Assembly (NCBI GenBank): GCA_964567085.1
Contig: CAZMKU010000001.1
Span: forward strand, 19,006 to 83,005
Direction of reading: 5' to 3'
From: SVTX01 sp964567085
GTDB lineage: Bacteria; Bacillota; Clostridia; Oscillospirales; CAG-272
DNA length: 64,000 bases
Shown one piece after another: positions 44,793 through 54,246 of the stretch. Position 1 is the stretch's first letter. Each line of letters starts with the position of its first letter. Under the pieces are notes generated by a model. That model did no database searches and was not told the origin of the DNA. It saw nothing but the letters and a program-made list of their open reading frames with translations. The translations under genes were made by a program, and so were the position numbers.

Positions 44793-46241
44793 TCAACCGA
44801 TCTTGAAGGTAGTTCCCGAGCGATCGTCGATAAGAGTTACGCCACGGTCGGCAAGATACTGACGGATCCTGTCAGCCTCTGCGAAATTCTTTTCCTTCTT
44901 GGCTTGCTTTCTCTTTTCGATAAGCTCGATAGTTTCTGCTACGAGAGGGTCGTTTCTGTCAAAGTCGGCGTAAGGATCAACCTCTGCTTCCTTTGCCTTC
45001 GCATCTCTCACCTTTTCTGCTGCCGCGAGCATATTTATACCGAGAACCTTATCAAAGTCATCGAGCAGCGCAAGCTTAGTTCTGCCATTCGTCTTCATCT
45101 TGAGCACGTCGTAGAGCGCGGTAATACCGAGCGAGGTGTTGAGGTCGTTGTCAAGAGCAGCCGTAAATTTAGCCCTGCCCTCTGCGAATGCCGCCATATC
45201 AAGCTCGCCGTCATTCTTATCGAGCGTCGCGATTTTTGCGATAAGCTTATTATAAGCCACGACCGCGTTGTCAAGATTCTCGTAGGAGAACACAAGGTTC
45301 TTTCTGTAATGCGACTGCAAGCAGAAGAATCTGTATGCCATAGGGTCGTAGCCCTTTGATTCAAGCAAGGAAACAGTCAAAAACTCACCTGTGGACTTTG
45401 ACATCTTGCCCGAATTTGTATTTAAGTGAAGCACGTGAAACCAATAGTTGCACCACTTGTGACCGAGGAATGCCTCGGACTGCGCGATCTCATTCGTATG
45501 GTGGGGGAACGCGTTGTCAATACCGCCGCAATGGATATCGAGATATTCGCCGAGATACTTCATAGAAATACCCGAGCACTCGATGTGCCAACCGGGATAA
45601 CCGATGCCCCAGGGAGATTCCCACTTGAGCTCCTGATCGTCGAACTTGGACTTTATAAACCAAAGCACGAAATCTGCCTTATTCTTCTTATTCTCGTCGC
45701 CCTCAACGCCCTCACGAACGCCGACCTCAAGGTCTTCCTCGTTGAAATCGCCGAAAACGTAATACTGCTCGAGCTTTGACGTGTCAAAATACACGTTTCC
45801 GCCTGCTACGTAAGCGTAGCCCTTTTGGAGCAAGCCCTCAACGAGCGCGATAAACTCGGCAATACAGCCCGTCGCGGGTTGAACGATATTGGGGGTCTTT
45901 ATATTAAGCTTCTTGCAATCCTCAAAGAACGCATCCGTATAGAACTTTGCGATCTCAAGCACGGTCTTCTTCTCGCGCTTCGCGCCCTTGAGCATCTTGT
46001 CCTCGCCCGTATCTCCGTCGCTCGAGAGATGACCTACGTCGGTTATATTCATAACGCGGTTGACCTCAAGGCCCGTGTAAGCAAGATACTTTTCAAGCAC
46101 GTCCTCCATAATGTAAGTACGGAGATTTCCTATATGCGCAAAGTGATAGACCGTAGGGCCGCAGGTATACATTGACACCTTGCCCGCCACGCGAGGAACG
46201 AATTCCTCTCTTTTTCTTGTAAGTGAATTATATAAAATCAT
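44793..46241 (-). CDS. cysS: Cysteinyl-tRNA synthetase
   Basis: CysRS charges tRNA-Cys. The 482-residue product has the zinc/HIGH region MYTCGPTVYHFAHIGNLRTY, further zinc ligands in WHIECSGISMKYLG and HHTNEIAQSEA, and the KMSKSTGEF loop. The C-terminal anticodon domain ends TFKIG. Everything needed for activity is present and the length is typical. It follows the sugar isomerase-like gene by 13 bp and precedes gtrA. Confidence 0.96.
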   Translation of the reverse strand: MILYNSLTRKREEFVPRVAGKVSMYTCGPTVYHFAHIGNLRTYIMEDVLEKYLAYTGLEVNRVMNITDVGHLSSDGDTGEDKMLKGAKREKKTVLEIAKFYTDAFFEDCKKLNIKTPNIVQPATGCIAEFIALVEGLLQKGYAYVAGGNVYFDTSKLEQYYVFGDFNEEDLEVGVREGVEGDENKKNKADFVLWFIKSKFDDQELKWESPWGIGYPGWHIECSGISMKYLGEYLDIHCGGIDNAFPHHTNEIAQSEAFLGHKWCNYWFHVLHLNTNSGKMSKSTGEFLTVSLLESKGYDPMAYRFFCLQSHYRKNLVFSYENLDNAVVAYNKLIAKIATLDKNDGELDMAAFAEGRAKFTAALDNDLNTSLGITALYDVLKMKTNGRTKLALLDDFDKVLGINMLAAAEKVRDAKAKEAEVDPYADFDRNDPLVAETIELIEKRKQAKKEKNFAEADRIRQYLADRGVTLIDDRSGTTFKIG

Positions 46242-46254
46242 TGTCTTTCTCCGA

Positions 46255-47127
46255 TCAATTTCTGCGTAAAATATTCTCTCTTATCTGCTGACCGCGTTTG
46301 AGCGCAAGCTTGTAAACCTCGGTTCTGTAGCCGACGTCTCGCGGCAGGTGGCTTGTTTTTATTTCCATTTCGATCGCGCCGATATAACCGATCTTGCGCA
46401 AGGCCTCAACAACGCCGCACCAATCAACCGTGCAGCCCTTATCGCGCGGGATTCTGTGATCGTCAACAACACCGTCGTTATCATGGATATGTATAAGCTC
46501 AAGCGTATCCTCGAGAATAAGGATTTCTTTTGACTGGTCAAGCCCGCTGATATTCGCGTGTCCCGTATCCCAACAGTTACCGCAATCAAGAATTTTGGCA
46601 AGCAGGTGGATCTCCGATGCCGTCGAGCCGTAAAGGTGGTCGAATTTCTCACTGCGCCCCGACATATTTTCAACAAGAAGTCTCACTCCGCGCGCCTTTG
46701 CATACTCAGCTAAGGGCGAGAGATATTCCACGTTCTTCAGTATCCATTCTTCAAGGGATTTTTTTCGCGCGTGGTAAGCCACGGGGTGAATAACCGCGTG
46801 CTTTATACCCATAAATGCCGTAGCATCAATTCCCGCCTTCAGCTCGGAAATATATTTGGAATCAAACTCCTCGCTATCGGGATCGGGCATATAGAACGAA
46901 AGGTGAGTCGCGCAAAGCGTTATCTTTTTCTCCGCGGCTTTTCTTACGATATTATAAAGCACCGCGCGTGACGCTCCGTCAAATCTCGACAGATTTTCAA
47001 GAGACATATCAATTCCCTCAAAGCCTATACGGCTCAGCGTATCAACCATATCGCCCGAGGAAAAATATCCGCCCTCGGCAAAGTAATCGTGCATACGCGA
47101 GGGTGCTATTATCTGAAGTCTGTCCAT
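46255..47127 (-). CDS. Sugar phosphate isomerase/epimerase-like TIM barrel protein
   Basis: This 290-residue protein has the AP-endonuclease-2/xylose isomerase-like TIM barrel pattern. Metal-ligand candidates are in GIKHAVIHPVAYH, LLVENMSGRSE, NCWDTGHANISG, LIHIHDNDG, DDHRIP and IEMEIK. The set of Glu, Asp, His and Glu residues is consistent with a divalent-metal sugar isomerase or epimerase; the substrate is unknown. A strong AAGGAGAG site precedes the ATG, and a promoter lies at 47189-47217. It heads the unit with cysS and gtrA. Confidence 0.82.
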   Translation of the reverse strand: MDRLQIIAPSRMHDYFAEGGYFSSGDMVDTLSRIGFEGIDMSLENLSRFDGASRAVLYNIVRKAAEKKITLCATHLSFYMPDPDSEEFDSKYISELKAGIDATAFMGIKHAVIHPVAYHARKKSLEEWILKNVEYLSPLAEYAKARGVRLLVENMSGRSEKFDHLYGSTASEIHLLAKILDCGNCWDTGHANISGLDQSKEILILEDTLELIHIHDNDGVVDDHRIPRDKGCTVDWCGVVEALRKIGYIGAIEMEIKTSHLPRDVGYRTEVYKLALKRGQQIRENILRRN

Positions 47128-47188
47128 TTGCGCTCTCCTTTCTCGAAATTTCGATCATGCTTTTATTAAGCAAAACTTCTACGGATAC

Positions 47189-47217
47189 ATTATATCATAT
47201 ACAAATGCAAAAATCAA
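47189..47217 (-). promoter_or_regulatory. SigA-type promoter of the isomerase-cysS-gtrA unit
   Basis: Minus-strand TTGATT (47212-47217) and TATAAT (47189-47194) are separated by 17 bp, about 62 bp upstream of the ATG. Confidence 0.75.
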
Positions 47218-47252
47218 CTGTTTTTTTAGGTTTTTATATTATAATTCCAAAC

Positions 47253-47275
47253 AAAAAGAGTAGCCGAAGCTACCC
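47253..47275 (-). terminator. Terminator of the rluD end of the housekeeping cluster
   Basis: GAGTAGC (47258-47264) pairs with GCTACCC (47269-47275) around a CGAA loop, with one G-U pair. On the minus strand five T follow (47253-47257). It lies 60 bp after the rluD stop. Confidence 0.75.
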
Positions 47276-47334
47276 TTTTCAATCTGATATTCAACACCTG
47301 AATCGCATTGTCGAAAAAATTTACTCTTCCTTTA

Positions 47335-48312
47335 TTATATAGAGCTTCTGCGAAGCTTTTCGATAAGCGCCCGCATATTTTCGGGCATATCCGCCTCAAA
47401 CGTCATAAGCTTATTCGTCCTCGGATGAGTCAGGGTAAGCTCCCGCGCGTGCAGGCACTGTCCGTTAATCAGCGACTTATTCTGCGCATATATCTTATTG
47501 TTTACGCCGCCGTAGACCTCGTCGCCGAGGAGCGCGTGACCACAGCTTGCCATATGCACTCTTATCTGATGAGTTCTGCCCGTTTCAAGCTGACATTCAA
47601 CCAAGGTGAGATTGCCGTGCGGTGTCGCGTATCGTTCAAGCACGTTATAGTGTGTTATCGCGTCGCGGCTCTTTATCGCGGGATTTAAAATAACCGCCAT
47701 TTTCTTTCTGTCAATAGGATGACGGCCGATGGGCTTGTCGACCGTGCCGCTATCCTCTTTTATATTGCCAAACGCGATAGCCATGTATATTCTCGATACC
47801 GCGTGCACCTTTATCTGCGCAGCCAGAGCATTGTGAGAGAAGTCATTCTTCGCCACGACGAGCAGCCCCGAGGTGTCCTTATCGATTCTGTGCACTATTC
47901 CCGGGCGGGCTATACCGCCGATGCCCGAAAGACTTCCTCGACAATGATGCAAAAGCGCGTTTACAAGAGTGCCGCTGTAAACACCGGGCGCGGGATGAAC
48001 TATCATTCCCTCTTTTTTATTGACAACGACAATATCATCGTCCTCATAAACAATGTCAAGCGGAATGTCCTCGGCCTTGGCGCGGTAATCCTCGGGCTCG
48101 GGCATACTCATCTCAACCATATCGTTGACCTTAAGCTTGAGCTTTTTGTCCGCCGCCTTACCGTTGACAAGAACGTTTCCGTCGTCGATCACCTTTGCCG
48201 CCAAGGTTCTCGACATATCGCTCACAAGTGAAATGAATTTATCAAGTCGCTCGCCCGCAAGCTCGTCCGTTACTGCGAACGCCTCGAGCCTTTCAAATTC
48301 GGTATTATTCAT
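47335..48312 (-). CDS. rluD: RluA/RluD family 23S rRNA pseudouridine synthase
   Basis: The 325-residue enzyme has an N-terminal S4 RNA-binding domain (ERLDKFISLVSDMSRTLAAK) and the pseudouridine synthase core with catalytic aspartate in HRIDKDTSGLLVVAKN. Further marks are GRTHQIRVHMA and LLGDEVYGG. It belongs to the RluA/C/D group; RluD-type modification of 23S rRNA is likely but the exact uridines are not certain. The start at 48312 lies inside the end of lspA (8-bp overlap) with a GGAG site in lspA. An upstream in-frame ATG at 48423 would give an Arg-rich extension that is only the antiphase of lspA. Confidence 0.93.
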   Translation of the reverse strand: MNNTEFERLEAFAVTDELAGERLDKFISLVSDMSRTLAAKVIDDGNVLVNGKAADKKLKLKVNDMVEMSMPEPEDYRAKAEDIPLDIVYEDDDIVVVNKKEGMIVHPAPGVYSGTLVNALLHHCRGSLSGIGGIARPGIVHRIDKDTSGLLVVAKNDFSHNALAAQIKVHAVSRIYMAIAFGNIKEDSGTVDKPIGRHPIDRKKMAVILNPAIKSRDAITHYNVLERYATPHGNLTLVECQLETGRTHQIRVHMASCGHALLGDEVYGGVNNKIYAQNKSLINGQCLHARELTLTHPRTNKLMTFEADMPENMRALIEKLRRSSI

Positions 48313-48901
48313 TTTCTCCGCTCTCCGCGCCCTGATCGTCCGACACCTCGGCCTCCGTATTTTCAACGTCCGCGCCCTCTGCGTTCTCAACGCCCGCCGC
48401 CTCAAGCTTTCTCTGCTTTTCAAGCTTATATTCGCGAACCGTGTCGATTATCATCCACAAAATAAGCAGACCCGAGCCTACGACAACGAAGGAATCCGCA
48501 ACGTTGAACGGAAAATGCCAGATCTTCGGAAATGCAATAAAATTAATAAAGTCGACTACGTACTTAAGCGCGATTCTGTCGATCATATTGCCGATACCGC
48601 CGCCCGCGATAAGAGCGAGAGCTGTACAGAGCAGCTTGCTCTTGGGCTTTTTCCAGAAAATATAAACCATAATGGCAATAATGGCAACGGTCGAGAAGGT
48701 CATAAATATCCATCTTGAGCTCTCGTCCTGCATAGAGCCGAACGCCGCGCCCGTATTCTGAACGTAAATAAATTCAAGCACCTCGGGAATCACGGTAACG
48801 CTGCCTGTATTAAGCGGAATATTCTTAACGACCAGAAGCTTACTTACCTGATCCACCACAACGCAGAGCGCAATGATCACGCCCCAAATTACATAAAACA
48901 T
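48305..48901 (-). CDS. lspA: Lipoprotein signal peptidase LspA with acidic C-terminal tail
   Basis: LspA cleaves signal peptides of prolipoproteins such as the giant lipoprotein in this window. The 198-residue product has four membrane helices, with catalytic aspartates in GNMIDRIALKYVVDFI and FNVADSFVVVG. Family members usually have about 150-165 residues; here about 40 extra acidic residues (NAEGADVENTEAEVSDDQ) follow the last helix and form a cytoplasmic tail. It overlaps rluD, its usual neighbour in Firmicutes. Confidence 0.93.
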   Translation of the reverse strand: MFYVIWGVIIALCVVVDQVSKLLVVKNIPLNTGSVTVIPEVLEFIYVQNTGAAFGSMQDESSRWIFMTFSTVAIIAIMVYIFWKKPKSKLLCTALALIAGGGIGNMIDRIALKYVVDFINFIAFPKIWHFPFNVADSFVVVGSGLLILWMIIDTVREYKLEKQRKLEAAGVENAEGADVENTEAEVSDDQGAESGENE

Positions 48902-48959
48902 AAATAAATCCTCAAACCTTCAAAAGCTCGGTATCTCGCCGAGCTTTTGAAAAATATTT

Positions 48960-51763
48960 TTAAATTATAATCTTTTTACAACGAGCGCAGATAAATCCAC
49001 CCTCATCGTCGTGCTCGCCGTCAAGCGAGAATGACCAGCAACGGTCACACTTGCAGCCGTCAGCGGGAGCTACGACTACCGCGATACCCGACTGTGTTTC
49101 CGTGAACGCGCCCTCGGGAGCTGCGCCCTGTACAACTGTTGCCGCAGACGTAATATAGATACCCGCAAGCTCGGATGCGAAGCCGCTCATAAGCTCGTAG
49201 ATCGCATCGTCTTCCGTGTAAACGGTAACCTTGGCATCAAGGGACTTACCGATCATCTTATCGGCGCGCGCCACCTCAAGCGCCTTCATTACGTCGTCGC
49301 GAAGGTCGAGAAGCTTCTCCCACTTATCGCAAAGAGCCGCTGTTTCATCAGCCAATTCCTTGTTGTACTTGGGCATATCGTTTAAGAAAATACTGTCCTT
49401 CTTATCGGATGCCGCGTGAGGCATAGACTGCCAGATCTCCTCTGCCGTAAAGGAAATTACGGGAGCCAAGAGTCTTGTGATAGCCTGAAGCACCGCGTAA
49501 AGCGCGCTCTGTCCGCTGCGGCGGGCGTGAGAATCACTCTTTTCAACGTACAAACGGTCCTTTGTTATATCAATATAAAGCTTGGAGAGCTGAATCGTGC
49601 AGAACTTATTGATCGCGTGGTAAACGATATGGAACTCGTACTCATCGTATGCTTCAAGGCAAAGCTTCACGAGCTTGTTTGTTTCAGCAACGATCCAAGC
49701 GTCGATCTCGAGCATATCGTCAAATGCAACGATGTCGGTATCGGGATTGAAATCTCCGAGGTTCGCCATCATGATTCTTGCGGTATTTCTGATCTTTCTG
49801 TAGGATTCGGAAAGCTGCTTGAAGATATTTTCAGAGCATCTTACGTCTGCGTGGTAATCCGAAGAAGCCGCCCAGAGACGAACGAGCTCTGCGCCGTACT
49901 TCTTAACGATATCGTCGGGAGAAATAGAGTTACCAAGGGACTTGTGCATAGCCTTACCCTCACCGTCAACTACCCAACCGTGTGTCAAAACCGCCTTGAA
50001 GGGCGCGCCTATCTCACCCGTTGCGCCGACTGCCGTGAGCAAGGATGCCTGGAACCAGCCTCTGTATTGGTCGCCGCCCTCAAGATAAATTTCGGAGGGC
50101 CATGTTTCTGTTTCTCTGTTCTTGAGTACTGCAAAGTGAGATGAGCCCGAGTCAAACCAACCGTCAAGAGTGTTCGTTTCCTTTGTAAAGCCGTGCGCCT
50201 TGCCGCAGTGAGGACATACGAAGCCCTCGCCAAGCATTTCCTCGGCGCTCATATCAAACCAAGCGTTAGAGCCGCGCTCGCCAAAGATCGTTGCAACCTT
50301 CTCAATTGTTTCATCGTTACAGATAGGCGCCTTGCAATCCTCACAGTAGAACACGGGAATGGGAAGACCCCACTGACGCTGACGGGAAATACACCAGTCG
50401 GCGCGTTCGCGGATCATCTGCTCCATTCTGTCCTGACCCCAAACGGGAAGCCACTTTACGTCCTTGCAGGATTCAATAGCCGCGTCCTTGAACGCCTCAA
50501 CCGAGCAGAACCACTGGGGAGTTGCGCGGAAGATAATGGGAGACTTACATCTCCAGCAGTGAGGATACTCATGCTCGAATTCGGTAGCAGCCAGGAGCGC
50601 GCCGCTTCCCTTCATATCCTCAAGGATAGCGTCGTTGGAAACCGCGTAGTAAAGTCCCGCGAACTTTCCTGCGTCCTCCGTCTGATAACCGCGGTCATCA
50701 ACGGGAACGATAATGTCGATATTGTATCTGCGGCAGGTCTGGTAGTCGTCAGCACCAAAGCCCGGAGCGGTGTGTACACAGCCCGTACCACTGTCCATTG
50801 TTACGTAATCGGCGTTTACAACAATGCTCTTTCTGTCAAGGAAGGGATGCTGCGCCGTCATATATTCAAATTCATTACCCGTGAGAGTTGCAAGAACGGT
50901 ATATTCTTCAATACCTGCCGCCTTAAGAGTTGCCTCCGTGAGCGCCTTTGCGAGAATATAGGTTTCGCCCGAAGGAACCTTAACGAGATCGTAATCCTCC
51001 ACGGGATTGAGCGCGATAGCAAGGTTGCCGGGGAGTGTCCACGTGGTCGTTGTCCAGATCACGAAATAGGTATTATCAAGATCGCAAACAGATGCAAGCT
51101 TACCCTTATCGTCAGCCACCTTGAACTTTACATAGATAGAAGTACACTTATCTGTCTGATACTCAATTTCAGCTTCAGCCAGGGCAGTTTCGTCCTTGGG
51201 GCACCAATAAACAGGCTTGAGACCCTTGTATATGTAGCCTCTCTTGAACATCTCTCCGAATACTCTTACCTCTGTTGCCTCAAAATCGGGGGACATTGTC
51301 TTATAAGGATTCTCCCAATCGGCAACGAGGCCAAGACGCTGGAACTGCTCGCTCTGCTTGTCGATAAAGCCCTGCGCGAACCTTTCGCACTCCGAACGGA
51401 ACTCGGGCACACTCATCTTCTTGCGGTCGAGCNNNNNNNNNNGATCGCAGACTCGATGGGCATACCGTGGTTATCCCAACCGGGAACGTAGGAAATTCTG
51501 TATCCCTGCATTGCCTTGTATTTATTGATAAAGTCCTTTAAGATCTTGTTGAGCGCGTGACCCATATGAATGTTTCCGTTAGAGAAGGGAGGGCCGTCGT
51601 GGAACGAGAATTTTTCGTTTTCGGCGCGTTCATCCTGCATTCTGGTATAGAGATCCATTTCCTTCCAGTAGCGGATCGTTTCGGGTTCTCTCTGGGGCAG
51701 ATTTGCCTTCATCGAGAACGACGTTTTAGGTAAATTAAGTGTACTTGTGTAGTCCTTTGACAT
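48960..51763 (-). CDS. ileS: Isoleucyl-tRNA synthetase (interrupted by a 10-N assembly gap)
   Basis: IleRS charges tRNA-Ile and edits valine. The first fragment (51763-51443) has the HIGH-type motif SNGNIHMGHALNKIL and ends GMPIESAI. After N at 51433-51442 the protein resumes at LDRKKMSVPEF. It continues with the editing domain (WTTTTWTLPGNLAIAL, TGCVHTAPGFGADDY), the KMSKS-type loop GKAMHKSLGN, the anticodon domain and a C-terminal zinc knuckle (CKCDRCWSF, FICARCKK). The two parts are in different frames only because 10 N is a placeholder: a gap of 3k+2 bases (for example 11 or 14) restores the frame. So I call one intact gene, not a pseudogene. There is no room for a T-box leader; it follows ylmH by 51 bp. 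Confidence 0.93.
51433..51442. other. Assembly gap of 10 N inside ileS
   Basis: Ten N replace a few codons between IESAI and LDRKK. Family alignment memory suggests four or five missing residues. Confidence 0.95.
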
Positions 51764-51814
51764 ATCCTTTAAGCTCCTTAAAATAGAGAAAATTAGTCTT
51801 TTATATTAACAGCG

Positions 51815-52621
51815 TCAGACGTATTTGTCCGCCGTCAGCCGCAATCTTCCTTTTTTGGTTTTTCGATCTATCTCTCTCACGATAAATTTCCCGTATCCGC
51901 GAAGGGTGACTATATCCCCCGCCTTAACGCTTCTGTCGCATCTTATCTCCTCAGCATAGCATAAAAGGCACGAGCCGCTCTCGATAAGATTTTGCGCGCG
52001 CTCACGCGAAAGATTTGCAAGCGCCGCCACGACGCAGTCAAGCCGCTCTGACGCGACGGTATCGCTGACGCTTTGAAATTCTCGCTTATAGGCAAATCCC
52101 GCGCCAAGCCCTACGACCTCGAGCTTCACCTTGTCGCTTGCGACCTTCGTAAGTCCTTCAAGCATAAGCTTGGCAATCGCATCCGACGCGAAAACGAGCG
52201 CCGTACGGTCATCCGTGACGATAATGTCACCGACGGCATCCCTCTCGACTCCAAGGCCGAGAATAGCGCCGAGATGATCTCTGTGAGAAAGCGGAACGTA
52301 TCCGCTCCCCGTAATTTTAACTACGCGGACAAGCTCTGCCGCCTCGTCGGGAAAGCACTCAAAAAGCAGCTCCCTCGGCGTTAGCTCGTATCCGTCAAGA
52401 TAGGACGGCAAAATAATGAGACGCTCCCTTTCCGCGCCGTCGTATCCGCCAAAAAGAAAAGCTCTTTTTTCAAGCCCCTTTGCCGCCAATATTTCCTTTG
52501 CATAAAAAACCTCGGCGGGAGAGAGGAATTTCGTCGCCGCGAGCAAGCCGCTATCGGCCCGTCGGGCTATATCCTCTATCCTCGCCAGAAGCTCCTTGTA
52601 TTCCTCCTTTGAATTTTCCAT
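51815..52621 (-). CDS. ylmH: YlmH-like S4 domain RNA-binding protein
   Basis: The 268-residue protein has an N-terminal domain with FLFGGYDGAERERLIILPSY and DHLGAILGLGVERDAVGDII. A C-terminal S4 domain (about 183-250) follows: SERLDCVVAALANLSRERAQ, LIESGSCLLCYAEEIRCDRS, VTLRGYGKF. YlmH of Bacillus was shown to be tied to ribosome quality control and lies in the division cluster. The start at 52621 is 1 bp after the yggT stop; a longer frame from 52654 would overlap yggT. Confidence 0.92.
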   Translation of the reverse strand: MENSKEEYKELLARIEDIARRADSGLLAATKFLSPAEVFYAKEILAAKGLEKRAFLFGGYDGAERERLIILPSYLDGYELTPRELLFECFPDEAAELVRVVKITGSGYVPLSHRDHLGAILGLGVERDAVGDIIVTDDRTALVFASDAIAKLMLEGLTKVASDKVKLEVVGLGAGFAYKREFQSVSDTVASERLDCVVAALANLSRERAQNLIESGSCLLCYAEEIRCDRSVKAGDIVTLRGYGKFIVREIDRKTKKGRLRLTADKYV

Positions 52622-52622
52622 A

Positions 52623-52904
52623 TCAAAGCAGGAGCATTTCGATAACCGTTTCAAGCACGAATATCAATATGAACGTCATAGAAAACGACATATCAATAGG
52701 CGTATTCTGAAACCAATTCAATTTCTGAAACAGCCTTCGTACGGGCTGGATAGCAGGCTCTGTAACCACGTACAAAAACTTAATTATGGGATTATCCGCG
52801 TTTACGTTAAACCAACTCAAAATTGCTCGGATAAACATACAAATTGAGATCAGCTTGATCAGATAAAGCGCAAAATAAATTACAACGTATATAGGCTCAG
52901 GCAA
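52623..52904 (-). CDS. yggT: YggT family membrane protein
   Basis: This 93-residue protein has two membrane segments (about 8-30 and 72-92) and the YggT marks RAILSWFNVNADNPIIKFLY and TEPAIQPVRRLFQKLN. YggT proteins sit in the sepF-ylmH division cluster and have been linked to osmotic or septal functions without a firm mechanism. It is placed between sepF and ylmH as in other Firmicutes. Confidence 0.93.
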   Translation of the reverse strand: MPEPIYVVIYFALYLIKLISICMFIRAILSWFNVNADNPIIKFLYVVTEPAIQPVRRLFQKLNWFQNTPIDMSFSMTFILIFVLETVIEMLLL

Positions 52905-52915
52905 AATAATCCTCC

Positions 52916-53458
52916 TTATTCCTCGGATTCTTCCTCGCCGTCTTTCTCGCCGTCGTCAAAATAATCCGCGGGCTCATCTTCAATTTCATCAATATCAATT
53001 TCCGTGTCAACGTCTGCGGGGAATATCGCAACCACGTCCTTCGTGATTCTCACAAGCTCGCCGTCAAGAGCGTGAATCGCGCCCATAACGTAGTCGAGCA
53101 TACGCAAAAAATCCTCGCGGGAAAGCGCAGCCGTATCAATAACGACTACTCTGCCCATCTTGAAGCACTCAACGATCTCCGCGCTATCCTGATACGTTTC
53201 GGGTGCGAAAACGACCTTGTAAAGGGGCTCCTCTTCAACAGCCTCCTCTACAGGCTCTTCCTTAACCACCTTAACGTCGGACGCGTCCGCGCCGTATGTA
53301 GAGCCGTAGCCGTCGCCAAGCTCGTCGCCGCCGATAGAATCATCCGCCGCGTTAGCGGTGGGGCGGTCCTCGTAATAAATGTTGTCGTAATCAACGTCGA
53401 AGTCCTCTGCGGGCTCATCCTGCTTACCAAACAACCAAAACTTACCTATCTTGCTCAT
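52916..53458 (-). CDS. sepF: Cell division protein SepF
   Basis: SepF binds FtsZ and the membrane and organises the septum. The 180-residue product has an N-terminal amphipathic start (MSKIGKFWLFGK) and an acidic, disordered linker to about residue 75. The SepF core (about 78-155) is YKVVFAPETYQDSAEIVECF, GRVVVIDTAAL, RMLDYVMGAIHALDGELVRI, KDVVAIFP. A very acidic C-terminal tail follows. Its place next to yggT and yggS is classical. Confidence 0.95.
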   Translation of the reverse strand: MSKIGKFWLFGKQDEPAEDFDVDYDNIYYEDRPTANAADDSIGGDELGDGYGSTYGADASDVKVVKEEPVEEAVEEEPLYKVVFAPETYQDSAEIVECFKMGRVVVIDTAALSREDFLRMLDYVMGAIHALDGELVRITKDVVAIFPADVDTEIDIDEIEDEPADYFDDGEKDGEEESEE

Positions 53459-53524
53459 TAAAACCTCCCGACCTCTCGGTCTTTTATTTGTACTTATATT
53501 TTAACCTTAAATTGTTAACTTAAA

Positions 53525-54223
53525 TTAAATCCTGCGGAACAGTCCGCCGCCGACTCTTACGCAGGTCGAGCCGCATCCGACCGCAACGTCAAAGCTATCC
53601 GACATACCCATTGAATATATCGGTTCGCCCGTTTCCCCAAGAGTCTCGCGCCATATTTTTTCACCGAGTTCTCTCGTCGCCGTAAAATACTTTACGTATT
53701 CATCCTTGGTGCTTCCCTTCGGCGCCATCGTCATAAATCCGCAAAGCCTTACGTTTTCAAGCTTCGCGATCTCAAGACACATCGCCGCCGCATCGTCGGG
53801 GTCAGCTCCGCCCTTGCTTTCCTCGCGCGCCGAATTTATCTCGAGCAGCACGTTCATTACAAGTCCGCGCTTTTTCGCCTGCCTGTCAATTTCCCTCGCA
53901 AGCCTCAAAGAGTCAAGCGAGTGGATAAGGCAGACCTTATCGATTATGTATTTTACCTTGTTCGTCTGCAAGGAGCCGATAAAATGAATATTCAGTCCCT
54001 CGCGGTCAAGCTTGTCGTATCTCTCGAGCAGCTGCTGAACGCGGTTCTCACCGACGTCGCAAACACCGAGAGTATTGTGTATATAATTTATCTCGTCAAC
54101 CGAAGCGCTCTTTACCGCGGCTAAAAGCGTTATCCTGCTCGGGTCATACCCCGCCGCCGTCGCGCTCTGACGTATTTTTTCTCTTACGCCTTTGACATTT
54201 CTGTCAAGATATGAAAAGTCCAC
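53525..54223 (-). CDS. yggS: YggS family pyridoxal-phosphate homeostasis protein
   Basis: YggS/PLPBP binds pyridoxal 5'-phosphate and balances vitamin B6 and amino-acid pools. The 232-residue TIM barrel has the PLP lysine in TLLAAVKSASVDEI, and further marks in VGENRVQQLLERYD, HFIGSLQTNKVKYI and the phosphate-binding LFRRI-proximal VAVGCGSTCVRVGGGLF together with MGMSDSFDVAV. It precedes sepF by 66 bp. Confidence 0.94.
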   Translation of the reverse strand: MDFSYLDRNVKGVREKIRQSATAAGYDPSRITLLAAVKSASVDEINYIHNTLGVCDVGENRVQQLLERYDKLDREGLNIHFIGSLQTNKVKYIIDKVCLIHSLDSLRLAREIDRQAKKRGLVMNVLLEINSAREESKGGADPDDAAAMCLEIAKLENVRLCGFMTMAPKGSTKDEYVKYFTATRELGEKIWRETLGETGEPIYSMGMSDSFDVAVGCGSTCVRVGGGLFRRI

Positions 54224-54246
54224 TCTTTGCGCCTTTCAATTTGAGT

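Noticed and set aside
51413..51763. ileS as a pseudogene or as two genes
   Set aside because: The break coincides with N of placeholder length and both flanks match one intact enzyme.
51764..51814. T-box leader for ileS
   Set aside because: Only 51 bp separate ylmH and ileS, and no T-box sequence is present.
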